Shown here piece by piece: positions 1 to 10,600 of a stretch of 64,000 nucleotides of DNA. The stretch comes from Beroe forskalii (taxonomy: Eukaryota > Ctenophora > Nuda > Beroida > Beroidae): positions 124,001-188,000 of the forward strand of contig WFMF01000260.1 in NCBI GenBank assembly GCA_011033025.1, read 5' to 3'. A program made the translations under genes and the position numbers. The notes beneath the pieces were generated by a model. It was not told where the DNA came from and ran no database searches. It worked only from the letters and a program-made list of their open reading frames with translations. The first letter of the stretch is position 1, and every line of letters begins with the position of its first letter.

Positions 1-72
1 ATCATCTTCAGGTCGTCTAATCATACTTTCCAGGGCACCGGCTGGCACTTGAGAATCGATAAGATCGTAAAC
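1..72 (-). CDS. AK9: AK9-like exon 5 (partial, truncated by window edge)
   Basis: Acceptor tctacttttcag at 73-75 is followed by an open frame encoding VYDLIDSQVPAGALES and MIRRPEDD. The end matches LVQRPEDY of human AK9, which follows its acidic linker. It enters in phase 0 and continues beyond base 1. Confidence 0.8.
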
Positions 73-1714
73 CTGAAAAGTAGATTATAATGTATCAAAA
101 GATGAGTAGATGTAATTAAATTTGAAAACAATGTTTAAATTATTCATACCAGTAAATTGTAAAATAGCCTCCTGCAATAATTTTGACAGAAAAGTTTGAA
201 GAACAGCAACAATCTCATTTGAACCCTCCCATTGTTCAACAAACTCATTGAAGTATAATCAAAACCAGGCACCTGGTCAGGAATAGCATCAGGGTCAATA
301 TTCTCCTCTTCTCCCTCCTCTTCTTCCTCATCTTCTTCATCTCCTTCTTCTTCTCCCTCTTCGTCTTGGGCGGAGGTTGCAGGAGCTATGTTGTCAGGAG
401 AGTGCAGCGTATTGGTGGGAGGAAATAGAAGCTGCTTTGACCTTCTGTCTATCAAATCCTCATCACTGATCTTGATGTTGATGATAAACTCAGGTGTCAA
501 GTCAAAATTCTTGATCACACTAAGTTGTTCCTCAGTGGATAGGAATTCAGAATCAAGGACTGGTACACCATCTAACACATACCCTGGAACAAGCATGCCA
601 ATTATTTATTCAAACAGTGGCCTTATTTAGATATCATGCAAAACATCTTAAGTGATGTCATGCAAAACATAATTTCAAAGAATTTCATGCCCACTAATCG
701 AGTATAATTTGAACCAGATTAATGTTACCTACGTCCTACAACATATTATTATTATTATTATCGTTCCAACAATGCAATACAGGTTGCAATTCTGAAAATT
801 TCATGAGACATGATATTACTAACCATGATGTTTGATATCAAGAGCTGATATCCGCTGGTTAATAATTTTCAGGGTTAGAGTTTCAGGAATAGCTTGTCCA
901 TGACTAAGTCTGTCTATAACTTCAGTCCCAAGATCTGAATCCTGCTTCAAAGCCCACTCTATGGCTGTTTCAGCTGCAAATAATCACAGCAAAGTCACTA
1001 AAAATGTGCAGTATAATAGGTGCTTAGGAATGTATAGCTCTGTACAATATAGGTAACTAACCATGTGATACATAAACTATGAGGAAAAGAGGCACCCACA
1101 AAAAGAAAGGTTTTCCCAGTTTTATCAGGGATAGCAAGAAGAAGGGATTTTAATTTATGGATAATGAGTCACAAGTTCTCTCAACATGATTCACCCAAAG
1201 CTGAGCCATCACAAAAAGTAGGAACTGTCCATACTGCTAAGCCTATATTATCCTTTCCAAAACGTTATCTTGCATAGTATGTAAGTAAAAGTAGTTAATA
1301 AAGCATTGAGATATTAGTTGTTACAACTTGCTAACTTACGTGTGACTAGTTTACATTTCCAATAATGGGCAAGATTCTTTGCTAGCGATGACTTTCCAGA
1401 TCCCTGAAATAAATGAGTGATCATAATATATGCAAAATTAAAAGGCAATACCTTGGCAAAAAAGCATGCGGCAATATAATTCAAAAGCAAGAAACAAGCC
1501 TGGACTGACATTAATGTTACAAAGCTTTGTAATTTGAATATGTCCTGAGATAATGATATTAATAACATAATAATTTGATCCCTTTAATCTTAATGATAGA
1601 TATTGCAAATTAATAACATACTGGTTTCCCAATGATGATAAAACATGATGGTGTTTCATGTAGCTTTTGAAACTCAGCTTCATCCTCATCAAAGTTTGCA
1701 GAAGGGAGTGACAT
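1..1714 (-). CDS. AK9: AK9-like multidomain adenylate/nucleoside kinase, 5' part (5 exons, runs off left edge)
   Basis: Exons 1714-1622, 1403-1340, 973-824, 583-273 and 72-1 join in phase to 230 codons from an ATG at 1714. Seen: start MSLPSANFDEDEAEF, then CFIIIGKP joined to GSGKSSLAKN, a complete Walker A P-loop, then WALKQDSD, GQAIPETLTLKII, GYVLDGVP, DLTPEFIINIKISDEDLIDR, a long Asp/Glu run, and LESMIRRPEDD. Known: human AK9 has the same order (FDEDE, CFVVFGKPGVGKTT, GQSIPDELV, an IINIK segment, a Glu run, LVQRPEDY). The family carries several adenylate-kinase-like domains, phosphorylates nucleoside mono- and diphosphates, and is associated with cilia. Only the first domain is in the window. 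The start is the first ATG, directly ahead of the FDEDE motif. Inference: a normal functional gene, apart from uncertainty at the 3' end of exon 4. Confidence 0.85.
273..583 (-). CDS. AK9: AK9-like exon 4 (CORE domain and acidic linker)
   Basis: Acceptor gcttgttccag at 584; proposed donor CCTGACCAG|gtgcct at 272, phase 0. It encodes GYVLDGVPVLDSEFLSTEEQ, then DLTPEFIINIKISDEDLIDR, then an acidic linker of roughly 25 Asp/Glu. GYVLDGVP corresponds to the GYIITEIP segment of human AK9. The donor is the uncertain part: the frame stays open without splicing to 144, and a neighbouring frame from about 250 to 150 looks more protein-like (FVEQWEGSNEIVAVLQ). The proposed donor is preferred because it joins the next exon in phase and puts RRPEDD at about the right distance from the acidic run. 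Confidence 0.75.
824..973 (-). CDS. AK9: AK9-like exon 3 (NMP-binding region)
   Basis: This exon is 150 bp with acceptor atttgcag and donor CATG|gttagt. It encodes PETAIEWALKQDSDLG, TEVIDRLSHGQAIPETLTL and KIINQRISALDIKHH. GQAIPETL matches the conserved G-x-x-(I/V)-P-(D/E)-x-L helix start of adenylate kinases. It enters in phase 1 and leaves in phase 1. Confidence 0.85.
1340..1403 (-). CDS. AK9: AK9-like exon 2 (P-loop GSGKSS)
   Basis: This exon is 64 bp. Acceptor tttatttcag precedes GGATCTGGAAAG, and the donor is ACAC|gtaagt in phase 1. It encodes GSGKSSLAKNLAHYWKCKLVT, containing the nucleotide-binding Lys and Ser. The WKC corresponds to the AWKC of human AK9. Confidence 0.88.
1622..1714 (-). 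CDS. AK9: AK9-like exon 1 (start codon, beta strand into P-loop)
   Basis: This exon is 93 bp, 31 codons. It encodes MSLPSANFDEDEAEF followed by QKLHETPSCFIIIGKP and ends at donor CCA|gtatgt in phase 0. CFIIIGKP is the beta strand and first half of the P-loop. The intron splits the P-loop between GKP and GSGKS. Confidence 0.85.
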
Positions 1715-1763
1715 TGCTTTACATCCCTATCTACCTCAAATTTAGATATTAGCGAGCTATCAT

Positions 1764-1851
1764 ATATTACGTCATCACCCGTCACATATTACGTCATCAA
1801 CCGTCACATATTACGTCATCACCTGTCACATATTACGTCATCACCCGTCAT
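1764..1851 (-). promoter_or_regulatory. Four-unit 22-bp array with ATF/CREB-like half sites upstream of AK9 ATG
   Basis: Four copies of a 22-bp unit have acgtcatc starting at 1769, 1791, 1813 and 1835. On the AK9 strand each reads TGATGACGTAAT, a bZIP half site of the TGACGTAA type. The array starts 50 bp upstream of the AK9 start codon, within the expected 5' UTR or promoter. A regulatory role is inferred from position and motif only. Confidence 0.55.
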
Positions 1852-4543
1852 ATCAACTATCTAGTATCCCAACAACAGTACCATTTTGTCTTTTTCTTAG
1901 CAATGTCGAAACATGAAATCATATTATAGACTTTTATACTTTTAAAATAGATATTTTCTACTCACTCTGGAGCCTAGCATTATTTTAATGATGCAAATCG
2001 GTTCCTCCAGATGATGGATTCAGAAAATGGGAGCCTCCATCGAGATCATGAACCATTTTCAATATTAATGAGGTGGATAAATGCTCAGCACCTTGCTCTG
2101 CTCGATAGCAAGGAAAGACATACAAAGACAATGGGAATGCACGATGTTGATTTAAATCTCAAATCTTCAAATTAGGGATTTGAATTAAATCACATTTGGA
2201 TGAAAGCAATTCAAGGAACCATCTAGTTAATATTCAGCTGTTTATTAATGATCAAGATAAAGGATTCCACACACTCTACTTGTGTTCAAATGATGGAGGC
2301 TTTGGAGTCGGAATAATAATTAGGCATAGCATTAGCATTTTGTTGAAATAGATATTAGCTGATTTAAAGTACCACAATTTAACTGGTTTCCCTATTTTGA
2401 TTCACTAATGCTTATAGGTAGGACCATTTTAGAGGTGACATTGCATTCAGTCTTGTCTATTAAACATTTCTATTAATTTCATTTCAAACTGTTAACTGTT
2501 AAGGGGCCATCCATTAAGGATGTCCGCAAATTTTTCTGCTATTTAAGACCCCTCCCTCCCCCCTTGTCCACAAACCTCTGTAACCTGAAATACCCCCTCC
2601 AGATGTCCGCATTTTCATCTAAAATATTTTGTGTCATCATCTTTATGCCCGCTTTCTCAAATATGGTGACAAGATCAACTTTATTATCTTACTCAATGTT
2701 GAGAATCTAAGTCAAAATTCTAGTCAAATTGACCAAAATTTTCATAAATCCAGATGTCTGCATTTTGCCAAACACACCCTCCCCCTCCGTCCACATTGGC
2801 CACAATCAAATTGGCATCTTTGTCATTTTGCTAAATAAGTCAATTAGGCATCAGTAAAAATTTGATATAAAATAGTTGTAAGAAACATATTTTGACTTCT
2901 CCTTGTACCACCTGGGTCAGAATCTATGTATCCAAGGACCAGGGATACCTGGGTACCATATAATCTACCCTTGGTGAATCTACCTTAGTGAATTGAATTT
3001 AATTGAATTGAATAATTTCTAACAGTAAGTACCTATCTATTTTTTCATGAAATATAAATGTAACTGCTGTCCATCTATTTTTTCATGAAATATAAATCTA
3101 CAGTCAAATTGTTGTCTATCTGTTGTCTGAGTATCCACTGTTTATCTGTTTTCTATTTATTTGTATTTGAATTTGAATATCAACAGGTAGACAGTAGATA
3201 AATGATATTAATACTTTCTAGTTTCTATATAGTCTATCTCAAACCTGCATCACAAGAACTTATCTGGCATGACTATTATCTGATCTTGAGTATTCTTGAG
3301 TGATAATTCTTGAATATTCCTCAATGTTAATGATTTTATAACATTCTTAAGTGGTCATTCCTGAGCATTCTTGAGTATTACCTAACCTTAGAGAGTATTC
3401 TTAAGTAGTAATATATGAGGATTCTCGAGTAGTTATCCTTTAGCATTAATTCTTGAGCTCTTGAGCATAGTTGTCTTGAGTTAGGTACTTAAATTTTCGC
3501 AGATAGTTAACGCAGATACTATTTTTAGAAAGTTCATAAAGCATAGCTACAGGGATTTCTGCAGCTGAAGGTATGGTGTAGCTCATTTCAGGAGTTTAGG
3601 CACCTTTGGTACAAACAACTTTGGTGAGAAAGTAATCTTTCATCCACAGTTAAACTTAAAATACTAAAATATGATTATGCACCAACATAACATGTTTTTG
3701 AGGCATATTTTTAAACTCTATGCACTCTAGTGCCATGAACATAACAATTTCGTCATAACCTAATTAATCATAATAATTTAATATGGTGCAGTGGAACAGT
3801 GCATAGAGGGCTTATTAAGCATGCATTAGTGCCAGTAATGGATTTATATTACAATCAAACATATTTCACTGTGTGATGTCATCAGCTCAGAACAAAAGCT
3901 ACACAAGAGAGCAGCCTGCAGTCAGGGTTTACCAAGTTACAAGAGCTGTTTCCTTGACCCTGGGCTGGCCCACTAGGTTAAGATTATCTCACTTGCACTC
4001 TTTGGCTTTCAGCCTTATCATCCATATAATAAATGGTGCATTGTGATCATTAGGAACTGAGCATGAAATGCCATGACTTTTAATTTAAGCTAACTTGTAA
4101 TTGTTGAATTATCCTTCAGGTGGTTACAGAGCTTAGTTGTTTTCTCAACTCAACCTGAGTCTACTGACATCATGACTTGACCACCTTATCCTAAAATCAC
4201 AGTCTTCTAAGTAGGTTTTTAATTGCTGCAATCTGTACCAATTATTGTTATTTATTTCTAGTTATTTTCTTGTTTATTTTCATACTCTGTCACTAATTTG
4301 TGAAATATCTTTGAGCCTCATTATGATTCTCATCTGCCTCATCTAAAGTAAAGTATCTTTTACTTAGATAATACTGACTTCTCTTTTAAAAAGTGATATC
4401 ACTTCAGAATGTCTGCTAATTATCATCGAAAGCCTTTACTGCCATCTGATCTACATCTCATTCTCCTGACAAGCTTAAGAGAACTATTTGAATCATAACT
4501 TTGGAATATAACTATAAACTCATTTAGAAACTTTATATTCATT
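1852..4543. other. Intergenic: no gene seen; degenerate repeats
   Basis: AT-rich DNA with no convincing exon. Bases 2500-2860 contain pyrimidine-rich, imperfectly repeated text (atgtccgca and dispersed CCCTCC runs) that resembles decayed repeat. Bases 3270-3480 repeat variants of attcttgag. The only open frame (2629-2838, plus) has no recognisable motif. Confidence 0.5.
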
Positions 4544-4778
4544 GTCAGGCGTTGCCTGACCCCCTCGCGCGCGCGAAGCGCGCGCGCCACGACTTATTTT
4601 AAATAAATTTAAAATTTTAAATAATGGGTCTGACGACGTCAGACAATATATTCAAGTGTTTGGAGCTTCCTGTGATGACACCTTATTAACCCAAAAAAGA
4701 AAGCATTTATCGGTATCTCTCCCATATAAACGGCTCTGAGTGACGTCACAGATCTAAACGTCAATTTTTCTGTATCCT

Positions 4779-4876
4779 AAACCTAACCATAACCCTAACC
4801 AAAACCCTAACCTTAATCCTGACCCTAACCCTAACAAATATTGACCCTAATCCTGACCCTAACCCTAGTCCTTAAA
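4779..4876 (+). repeat. Degenerate telomere-like repeats (CCCTAA) in left foldback arm
   Basis: About a dozen variants of CCCTAA, CCATAA and CCTTAA run between ctgtatcc and agtcctta. They lie inside the left foldback arm and are mirrored by TTAGGG variants at 5972-6046, so they belong to the element rather than marking a chromosome end. Confidence 0.7.
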
Positions 4877-5971
4877 GCGCTAGGTGCGCTTAATTATATT
4901 TTTCTGAGTGACGTCATTGTCATAGATAATGAAGGCTCCCGTTTATATGGGAGACCTACCCATTTATCAATAGTTTCCTGATTGCTGTATTGAGTTTTAT
5001 ATTGATTCATGTTTATTTCTCCATTAATATCAAGTTTACCACATGTTACGTGTCCCTGTTTGTTCGCGCTTGCGCGCGCTTTTCGTAGAAAAGTCACAAA
5101 CTTGCCTCTTCTCTGAAGAGGCGCGCTTGCGCGCGCAAAATAAGGCTCCGTAACATGGAGTAAATATCAAGTCTTGTTGCTTATATCTCTTATATTGATT
5201 CAAACTGGGCAGAGGACTCACTCATAGTCTGTTTGGCAACTTTTATTCTATGCTAAGAAAATTGGCACAAAACCCTTACTGATGCATGCTCATAAGTCGA
5301 TAGCAACAGGTCGAAAAGTAGATCAATATGGCTCAATAAAGATCCTTCGACCCTTCGTGGCTTGGCAATTGCATATCATGGCTTCAATCTTCATGAAGAG
5401 AGATGAGGAAATAAAATGTAATGAAAACCATCCTAACCGAGGCTACAAAAAATTTTACATGTCCTTTCTGCCTTTCGAGACAAAGTCTGACAAGCGTTGC
5501 CTTGTCTGACGTCGTCAGACCCATTATTTCAATTCTGCGAGTCATGGCGTGCGCGCTTCGCGCGCGCGAGGGGGTCAGGCAACGCCTGACAAGCGTTGCC
5601 TGAGTGTTACTCTAACCAAAGCCCTCTTTTGCGCGCGGCGCGCGCCGTCGTTTCACTCCGATCGGCGCGGCGCGCCTTGCTCTAATAGTAGAATACGTTA
5701 TAGTATAATACGTTGTCAGACCCCTTCGCCTTCGGCAGGGACGCGCGCGTCCGCCGAAATAATCGTCAGACAAAGAATACGTTGCCTGGCAGTTGGTAAC
5801 ATGACGAGTTGCCTGGCAGTTGGTAACATGACGTCACAATAATACATTTGAATTTGCAATTCAAAAATATCGGTCGGTCTTCCATATAAACGGGAGCCTT
5901 CATTATCTATGACAATGACGTCACTCGGAAAAATATAATTAAGCTGTAAGCGCACCTAGCGCTTTAAGGAC

Positions 5972-6046
5972 TAGTGTTAGGATCAGCATTAGGATCACAA
6001 TTTGTTAGGGTTAAGGTTAGGGCTATGGTTAGGTTTAGGATACAGA
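5972..6046 (-). repeat. Degenerate telomere-like repeats (TTAGGG) in right foldback arm
   Basis: Variants of GTTAGG and GGTTAG are the inverted counterpart of the array at 4779-4876, with the same flanking AGCGCTTTAAGGACTAG segment. Confidence 0.7.
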
Positions 6047-6103
6047 AAAATTGACGTTTAGATCGGTGACGTCACTCAGAGCCGTTTATATGGGAGACAT
6101 ACC

Positions 6104-7265
6104 AAAATATCTGAGCCTTACTGCTTACGTTCAGTGTTCACTTTCGGTGCTGATGGTTTGTAATTGTATTTTTAAAGTTTAATTTCGAATTGCCTTCAGT
6201 TTCATTGTTTCAATATCACAGCTTCACATAAAATTTTTAAACATTAGGAAAACAACAGGATTCATTTCACTTAATGAAAATTCGTTTAAATGCGATTATA
6301 ATAATCAAAAGCTAATCTAACAATTTCATTTTAACTAAACCAAAGACATCAGCTGAACACAGCAACTTATAAATATGTTATGACCAAATACCAACCGTGG
6401 CTGAAAATTGGCCAATAAAAGTAAATTAAAATGCCAACATCCCCTTTGAAATTTATGACAAGCAGCAGTATGACTCATTTACAACCTGAACCCGGACTCG
6501 AAGTCTTATCAATACCACAGTGTGAGTGACAGACTACCGCTTCCGCAAAAATGAAGAGGATCAAATATGAATGGTTGGTTATGGTATTCAAACTCGTCCC
6601 TTTATTGATATCGTCTCTCATTTGTAATTGTAGGCATTTCAATCAAGTACTTTCAGTGAAAGTGACTTACAAATAAATAAAGTGTACAAACTGTTGGAAG
6701 GTTGTTAATGTTTTGAGTCTCCAGGGTAGTTTTATCAATATCATAATGTCATTATCAAATCATATAGCGAATAAGAATGGCACAAATTTCTGAATGGTAG
6801 CACAAAAAGTTTTCGCCTGAATATTTCGGACGACAGAAGGTTTTGGAGTAGGAAGCATCAGTAGACTGATTCAGGAACGGTGCTGACTGCTGAGTGACTG
6901 TATGATACAACTTGAACATTGAACCAAAAGTGATGCAAAATTTTTGTAAAAATTCTCGAAATAGCGAATCTCACATTCCATTTGAATTGGAATACAATTC
7001 TTCCTCCATAAAGAAGATGATAGTGTCCCCTCATTAATTCCTGGCGATGATGAAAATAATGATGGCAGTCTCTGCTGGACTCATTTAAACCAATCAGTAT
7101 AAATAGGTCACCTAGGCGACGTGTAATGGTGAGATGAAGCTTCCATTTGTCAGTTAGATGGCTTCATATCTTTATTAGCGATGGCTCTACGATATAAGCA
7201 GTCCCAGGGGAGATATGGGCCCTCTTCCACCACAACTTAATCTGAAAACGCCACGCTCACAGTCC
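6104..7265. other. Intergenic/3' flank of the RERE-like gene
   Basis: No coding potential was recognised and no tandem repeat stands out. Transcription of the downstream gene presumably ends here, beyond the poly(A) signal at 7271-7266. Confidence 0.4.
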
Positions 7266-7271
7266 TTTATT
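7266..7271 (-). terminator. AATAAA poly(A) signal of RERE-like gene
   Basis: The plus strand reads cctttattgg, so the minus strand has AATAAA about 75 nt after the stop codon at 7348-7346. It is the first canonical signal downstream of the stop. Confidence 0.6.
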
Positions 7272-7345
7272 GGTAACAAACTCTCTCGCCCTGAGTCGCT
7301 TCTTTGAACAAGTTCACACACAATGAATTAGGTCAAGGTAGGGTG

Positions 7346-7687
7346 TTATAACTGGTTCCTCAGCAAGCTCTGGTTCTGGAATACTTTGAGGAGGTTGGCG
7401 TAGTGCGCGGACCCGGGCCCGGGCGGGAAGAGTCCGGCTGGTAGTTGCTGCTGGTGCTGCTGGGAACTGGGCGGGATGGAGCTGGTGGGCGGCGGCAAGC
7501 GGTGGGAGGCGGCGCTCTGCAGGGGCGAGAAGGAGGGTTTCACTCCAATCTGAGAGAGGTGGGCCGGCAGGTGGGACGGGAGAGAGCGGGGCGCGGGGGT
7601 GGGCGCCCCGTTAGAGCCCATGAAGATGATGTCGTCATCGTCCCGCTTTAATTTACACTCGTGTTTCTTGCTCGATTTGTGGCGTCT
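7346..7687 (-). CDS. RERE: RERE-like last coding exon
   Basis: This exon is 342 bp, 113 codons plus TAA. Acceptor cccaatctctcag. It encodes RRHKSSKKHECKLKRDDDDI, IFMGSNGAPTPAPRSLPSHL and a Pro/Ser/Gln tail, ending LLKVFQNQSLLRNQL. The basic start is a likely nuclear signal; DDDDIIFM (acidic run then hydrophobic) fits a SUMO-interacting motif. The vertebrate C-terminus (EDYYSRLKKE) is not conserved. Confidence 0.88.
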   Translation of the reverse strand, partial: RRHKSSKKHECKLKRDDDDIIFMGSNGAPTPAPRSLPSHLPAHLSQIGVKPSFSPLQSAASHRLPPPTSSIPPSSQQHQQQLPAGLFPPGPGSAHYANLLKVFQNQSLLRNQL

Positions 7688-10600
7688 CTGAGAGATTGGG
7701 TGTCAGAATTGGGAGGCTTCTACCAGAACTTCCCAGAGCCTTATATACAGGAGTAATTACACGTCAAGAGGGACATTCGATTAGTCAACAGATTCAAAGG
7801 GGGACATTCAATCGATTACATTCCTCTAGAATTGCCAATGGCTCCTGTCACTAGAATTGAATTATTAAATTCACACCGTTGAATCAAAATCAGAATTTTA
7901 ATAGAAATCATAAATGCTCCGGGTAGAAATCTAATTCGATTTGGATCAAAGAAGTCACATTTGAAGGCACTCTATTACAATGTTTTGAAGAATACAGAAC
8001 AAACTGACTAATAAGACTTACAGCCATGATAGGGAATAGTTGGTGGTAGGGGTATGGTGCTTCCCGCTTCTTCTTCTCCTGTTGTTGCTGAATGTGAGAG
8101 ATCTGGGGGCGTTGTTGTTGTTGCTGCTGTTGTTGTTGCTGTTGTTGTTGCTGCTGTTGTTGCAAGTGTTGTTGCTGTTGCTGGTGGTGTTGCTGTAGGG
8201 CACTTGCCATGTGACTCGGCAGCTCGAAGGGCCGGTGAGGGGCGCTGTGTGGGTGTCCGGGACCAGAGTTGGAATGTTGCTGAGCAACCGCCGCAGCAGC
8301 GTTGTGTTGCTGTTGCTGAGCAGCAGCTAGTGCTTGTTGCTCTATGAAGCGGGCCCACTGGGAGGCTTGCTGTGAGTTTTCAGGGGTTTGGGGAAGGAGG
8401 TGGGCAGCAGCTGCCTGTTGCTGCCTGGCTAAGGCGTCACGACTAGCTGCCTCTATCAGCTGCTCTTGCAGGTACTTTTGCTGAAACAGTTAATCGAATT
8501 AGATCGACACATTGAATTTGAAATCGTCATTGATTAACATTCACTGGAGAAAATTTGTACGGATTGCTAAATAATAGCAGGGGAATACCGGTCATTGATA
8601 ATCGACAGCAGGCAAATTCACACCAAGTTACCTCAGGAACAGTTCGAGCATTCTTCAGCAGCTCCTGGATTCGTTCAGCATTGAAATGCTGCTGTTGCTG
8701 CTGCAGATGTTGCTGTGCAGCAACTGCCTGCTGATGTTGCTGCTGTTGTTGTTGAGCCTGTTGTTGCTGAGCTTGTTGCTGTTGCTGTTGTTGCTGGGCT
8801 TGCTGTTGCTGCTGCTGGGCTTGCTGAGCTTGTTGCTGCGCCTGTTGCTGTTGCCGAGATAAGGCCTCCAGATGCTCAGCAATCTGCTCTTGCTGTAGTT
8901 GAGGATGGAGCCCTTGAAGCAACTTCTGAAGGATTGAATTGTAAGTATCATAAAATATCAAAGCAGTTATTGGACTGCAAAGATCAATTGCTTACATATG
9001 TGAGCAACATTCAACAAGAGGCTGAAATTTGACATTTTTTGGCAGTAAAAATAAGAGCTGAGGAGAAGATAATAGCAGTTTTGAAAACGTTAACAATTTT
9101 ACTGACGTTTTCCAGGGCAGATGGTTGTCTGATTCCTGGGAAGTTAGGGATTATCCCTGGGGGTGCCATGGGAGGGGGCCTCAATCCATGGGGCATGTTG
9201 TACAGACCATCTGCCTGCATCTTGAGGAGATTGGGGTTTAGTATTTGTCTAATTTCCAATCTATTTGTTCAATCATCTGAAACATTGGCAACTAGTTGAA
9301 CAAAATTTGTTTCTTTGTTTCGCAAGAAAAATTAAAACCAAATTACCTTGAATTTAGCTGCTGCCTCTTGTTGCTGTAGCAGTTCCATAATCTTTGCTTG
9401 TGCCAGAGCAGCGCTAGGTTCTATCTTAGCGATTGTTTCCTGTTTGACAGCAGCTGAGGTAGGTAGTTGGGAGCCTCTGAAGATGCCATTAGCTCCCAGC
9501 ACTGCCGCGGCACTGGGCAGAATGCCAGCACCTGGCAGGATGCCAGCTGCCGCGGCAGGCAGCATGGGGTTACCCCCCGCGGCAGGGATGAGGGGGGAGA
9601 AACCAGGGTGTCCGCTGTAGATGGAGGACTGGGGTTCCTGCTTGATGGGGGTGCGCGCTGCTTTAGCCACAGGAGTCTCCTTCTTGACAGTGTCCTTTCC
9701 CAGGAACACCAGGTCAGTTCTGCAGCACCTCTCCAGAGGACGGCACGAGGGACGGCTGAAGGACACCTGTCCGAACTTTACAGTCAGGGCCTTGTTGGGC
9801 TCCTCCTTGGCTTCCTCGTCTACAAAGTCCTCGTCCTCTTCCTCCTCCTCCGCATTCTCCTCCTCTACATTGACTGCTGTCATGTCCTCGTCATCGTCTA
9901 TCAGCAGCTCACCTGAGGGGGCGGAGGGTTAATTATTATATTACTCAGCAGAATGGGTGATCGGGATTAGACTTTTGGAGCTGAAAACTCAAGTTCGATG
10001 ATTTGCTTATATCAGTAGTACATTGTTTGAAATTCACCCAGGTAATCACTTTGTTTTAGGAATTATTGCTAGTTGCTTAGCTCACACGATTTTTAAACTT
10101 CTTTGTTTGTTATAATAGTGCACGTGGAAACACTATGAATTACAGATAGCAATACAAAACATGCATTATCATGAGTTATTGAACAAGTGCAAGAATTTTT
10201 ACGCGAGCTGAGATTAGCGACAGTGTCATGCTGCACTCTACAGATCGTGATAAATTGAATTATATTCCTGGAGCGGCCAATTCAAACACGTAACAAGGAC
10301 GATTGTGTAGCTGGGAAGTTTAACTCTTTAAACCTGTGCATGTTATCAAGATTATAGACGGTGACCGGGATGGTTTTAAAGCTCCAGGCCAAAACAAAGC
10401 AGAGAGATTTTGAAAATTCGGTAACATGATCACGTTTACATACTAGAAAATTTCGACACTAGATAAGAAAACACGAGGAAAATGCAGTGACTTGATAAGA
10501 TTATAATGGTACCGACATGGCCTCATATTTATGACTTGATGCCAAATCAGGCGTTATTTAAACCGCATAATTTCTCACCTCTACCACAGCCACATATTTG

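Larger units (their letters stand above)
4544..6103. mobile_element. Compound foldback element (nested inverted repeats, telomere-like cores)
   Basis: Two nested pairs of inverted repeats. Pair one: 4544-4644 and its inverted partner 5504-5590, each bounded by palindromes GTCAGGCGTTGCCTGAC and GTCTGACGACGTCAGAC and enclosing CGCGCGCG hairpins. Pair two: 4712-4960 and inverted 5872-6103. Each of these arms is itself bounded by inverted CCATATAAACGG ends next to TGACGTCA(C/T), with degenerate CCCTAA/TTAGGG repeats in the middle. Further palindromic GC blocks lie at 5060-5140, 5620-5670 and 5714-5770, and a 28-bp tandem duplication of gttgcctggcagttgg at about 5783-5835. There is no transposase. 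Inference: a non-autonomous foldback or MITE-in-MITE element. Confidence 0.75.

Noticed and set aside
4779-4876. Chromosome end or subtelomere
   Set aside because: The telomere-like repeats are short, degenerate and mirrored at 5972-6046 inside a foldback element with genes on both sides.
8008-9032. Open frames rich in Ala/Val, Thr or Ser/Asn on both strands
   Set aside because: Out-of-frame shadows of the CAG/CAA polyglutamine exons.
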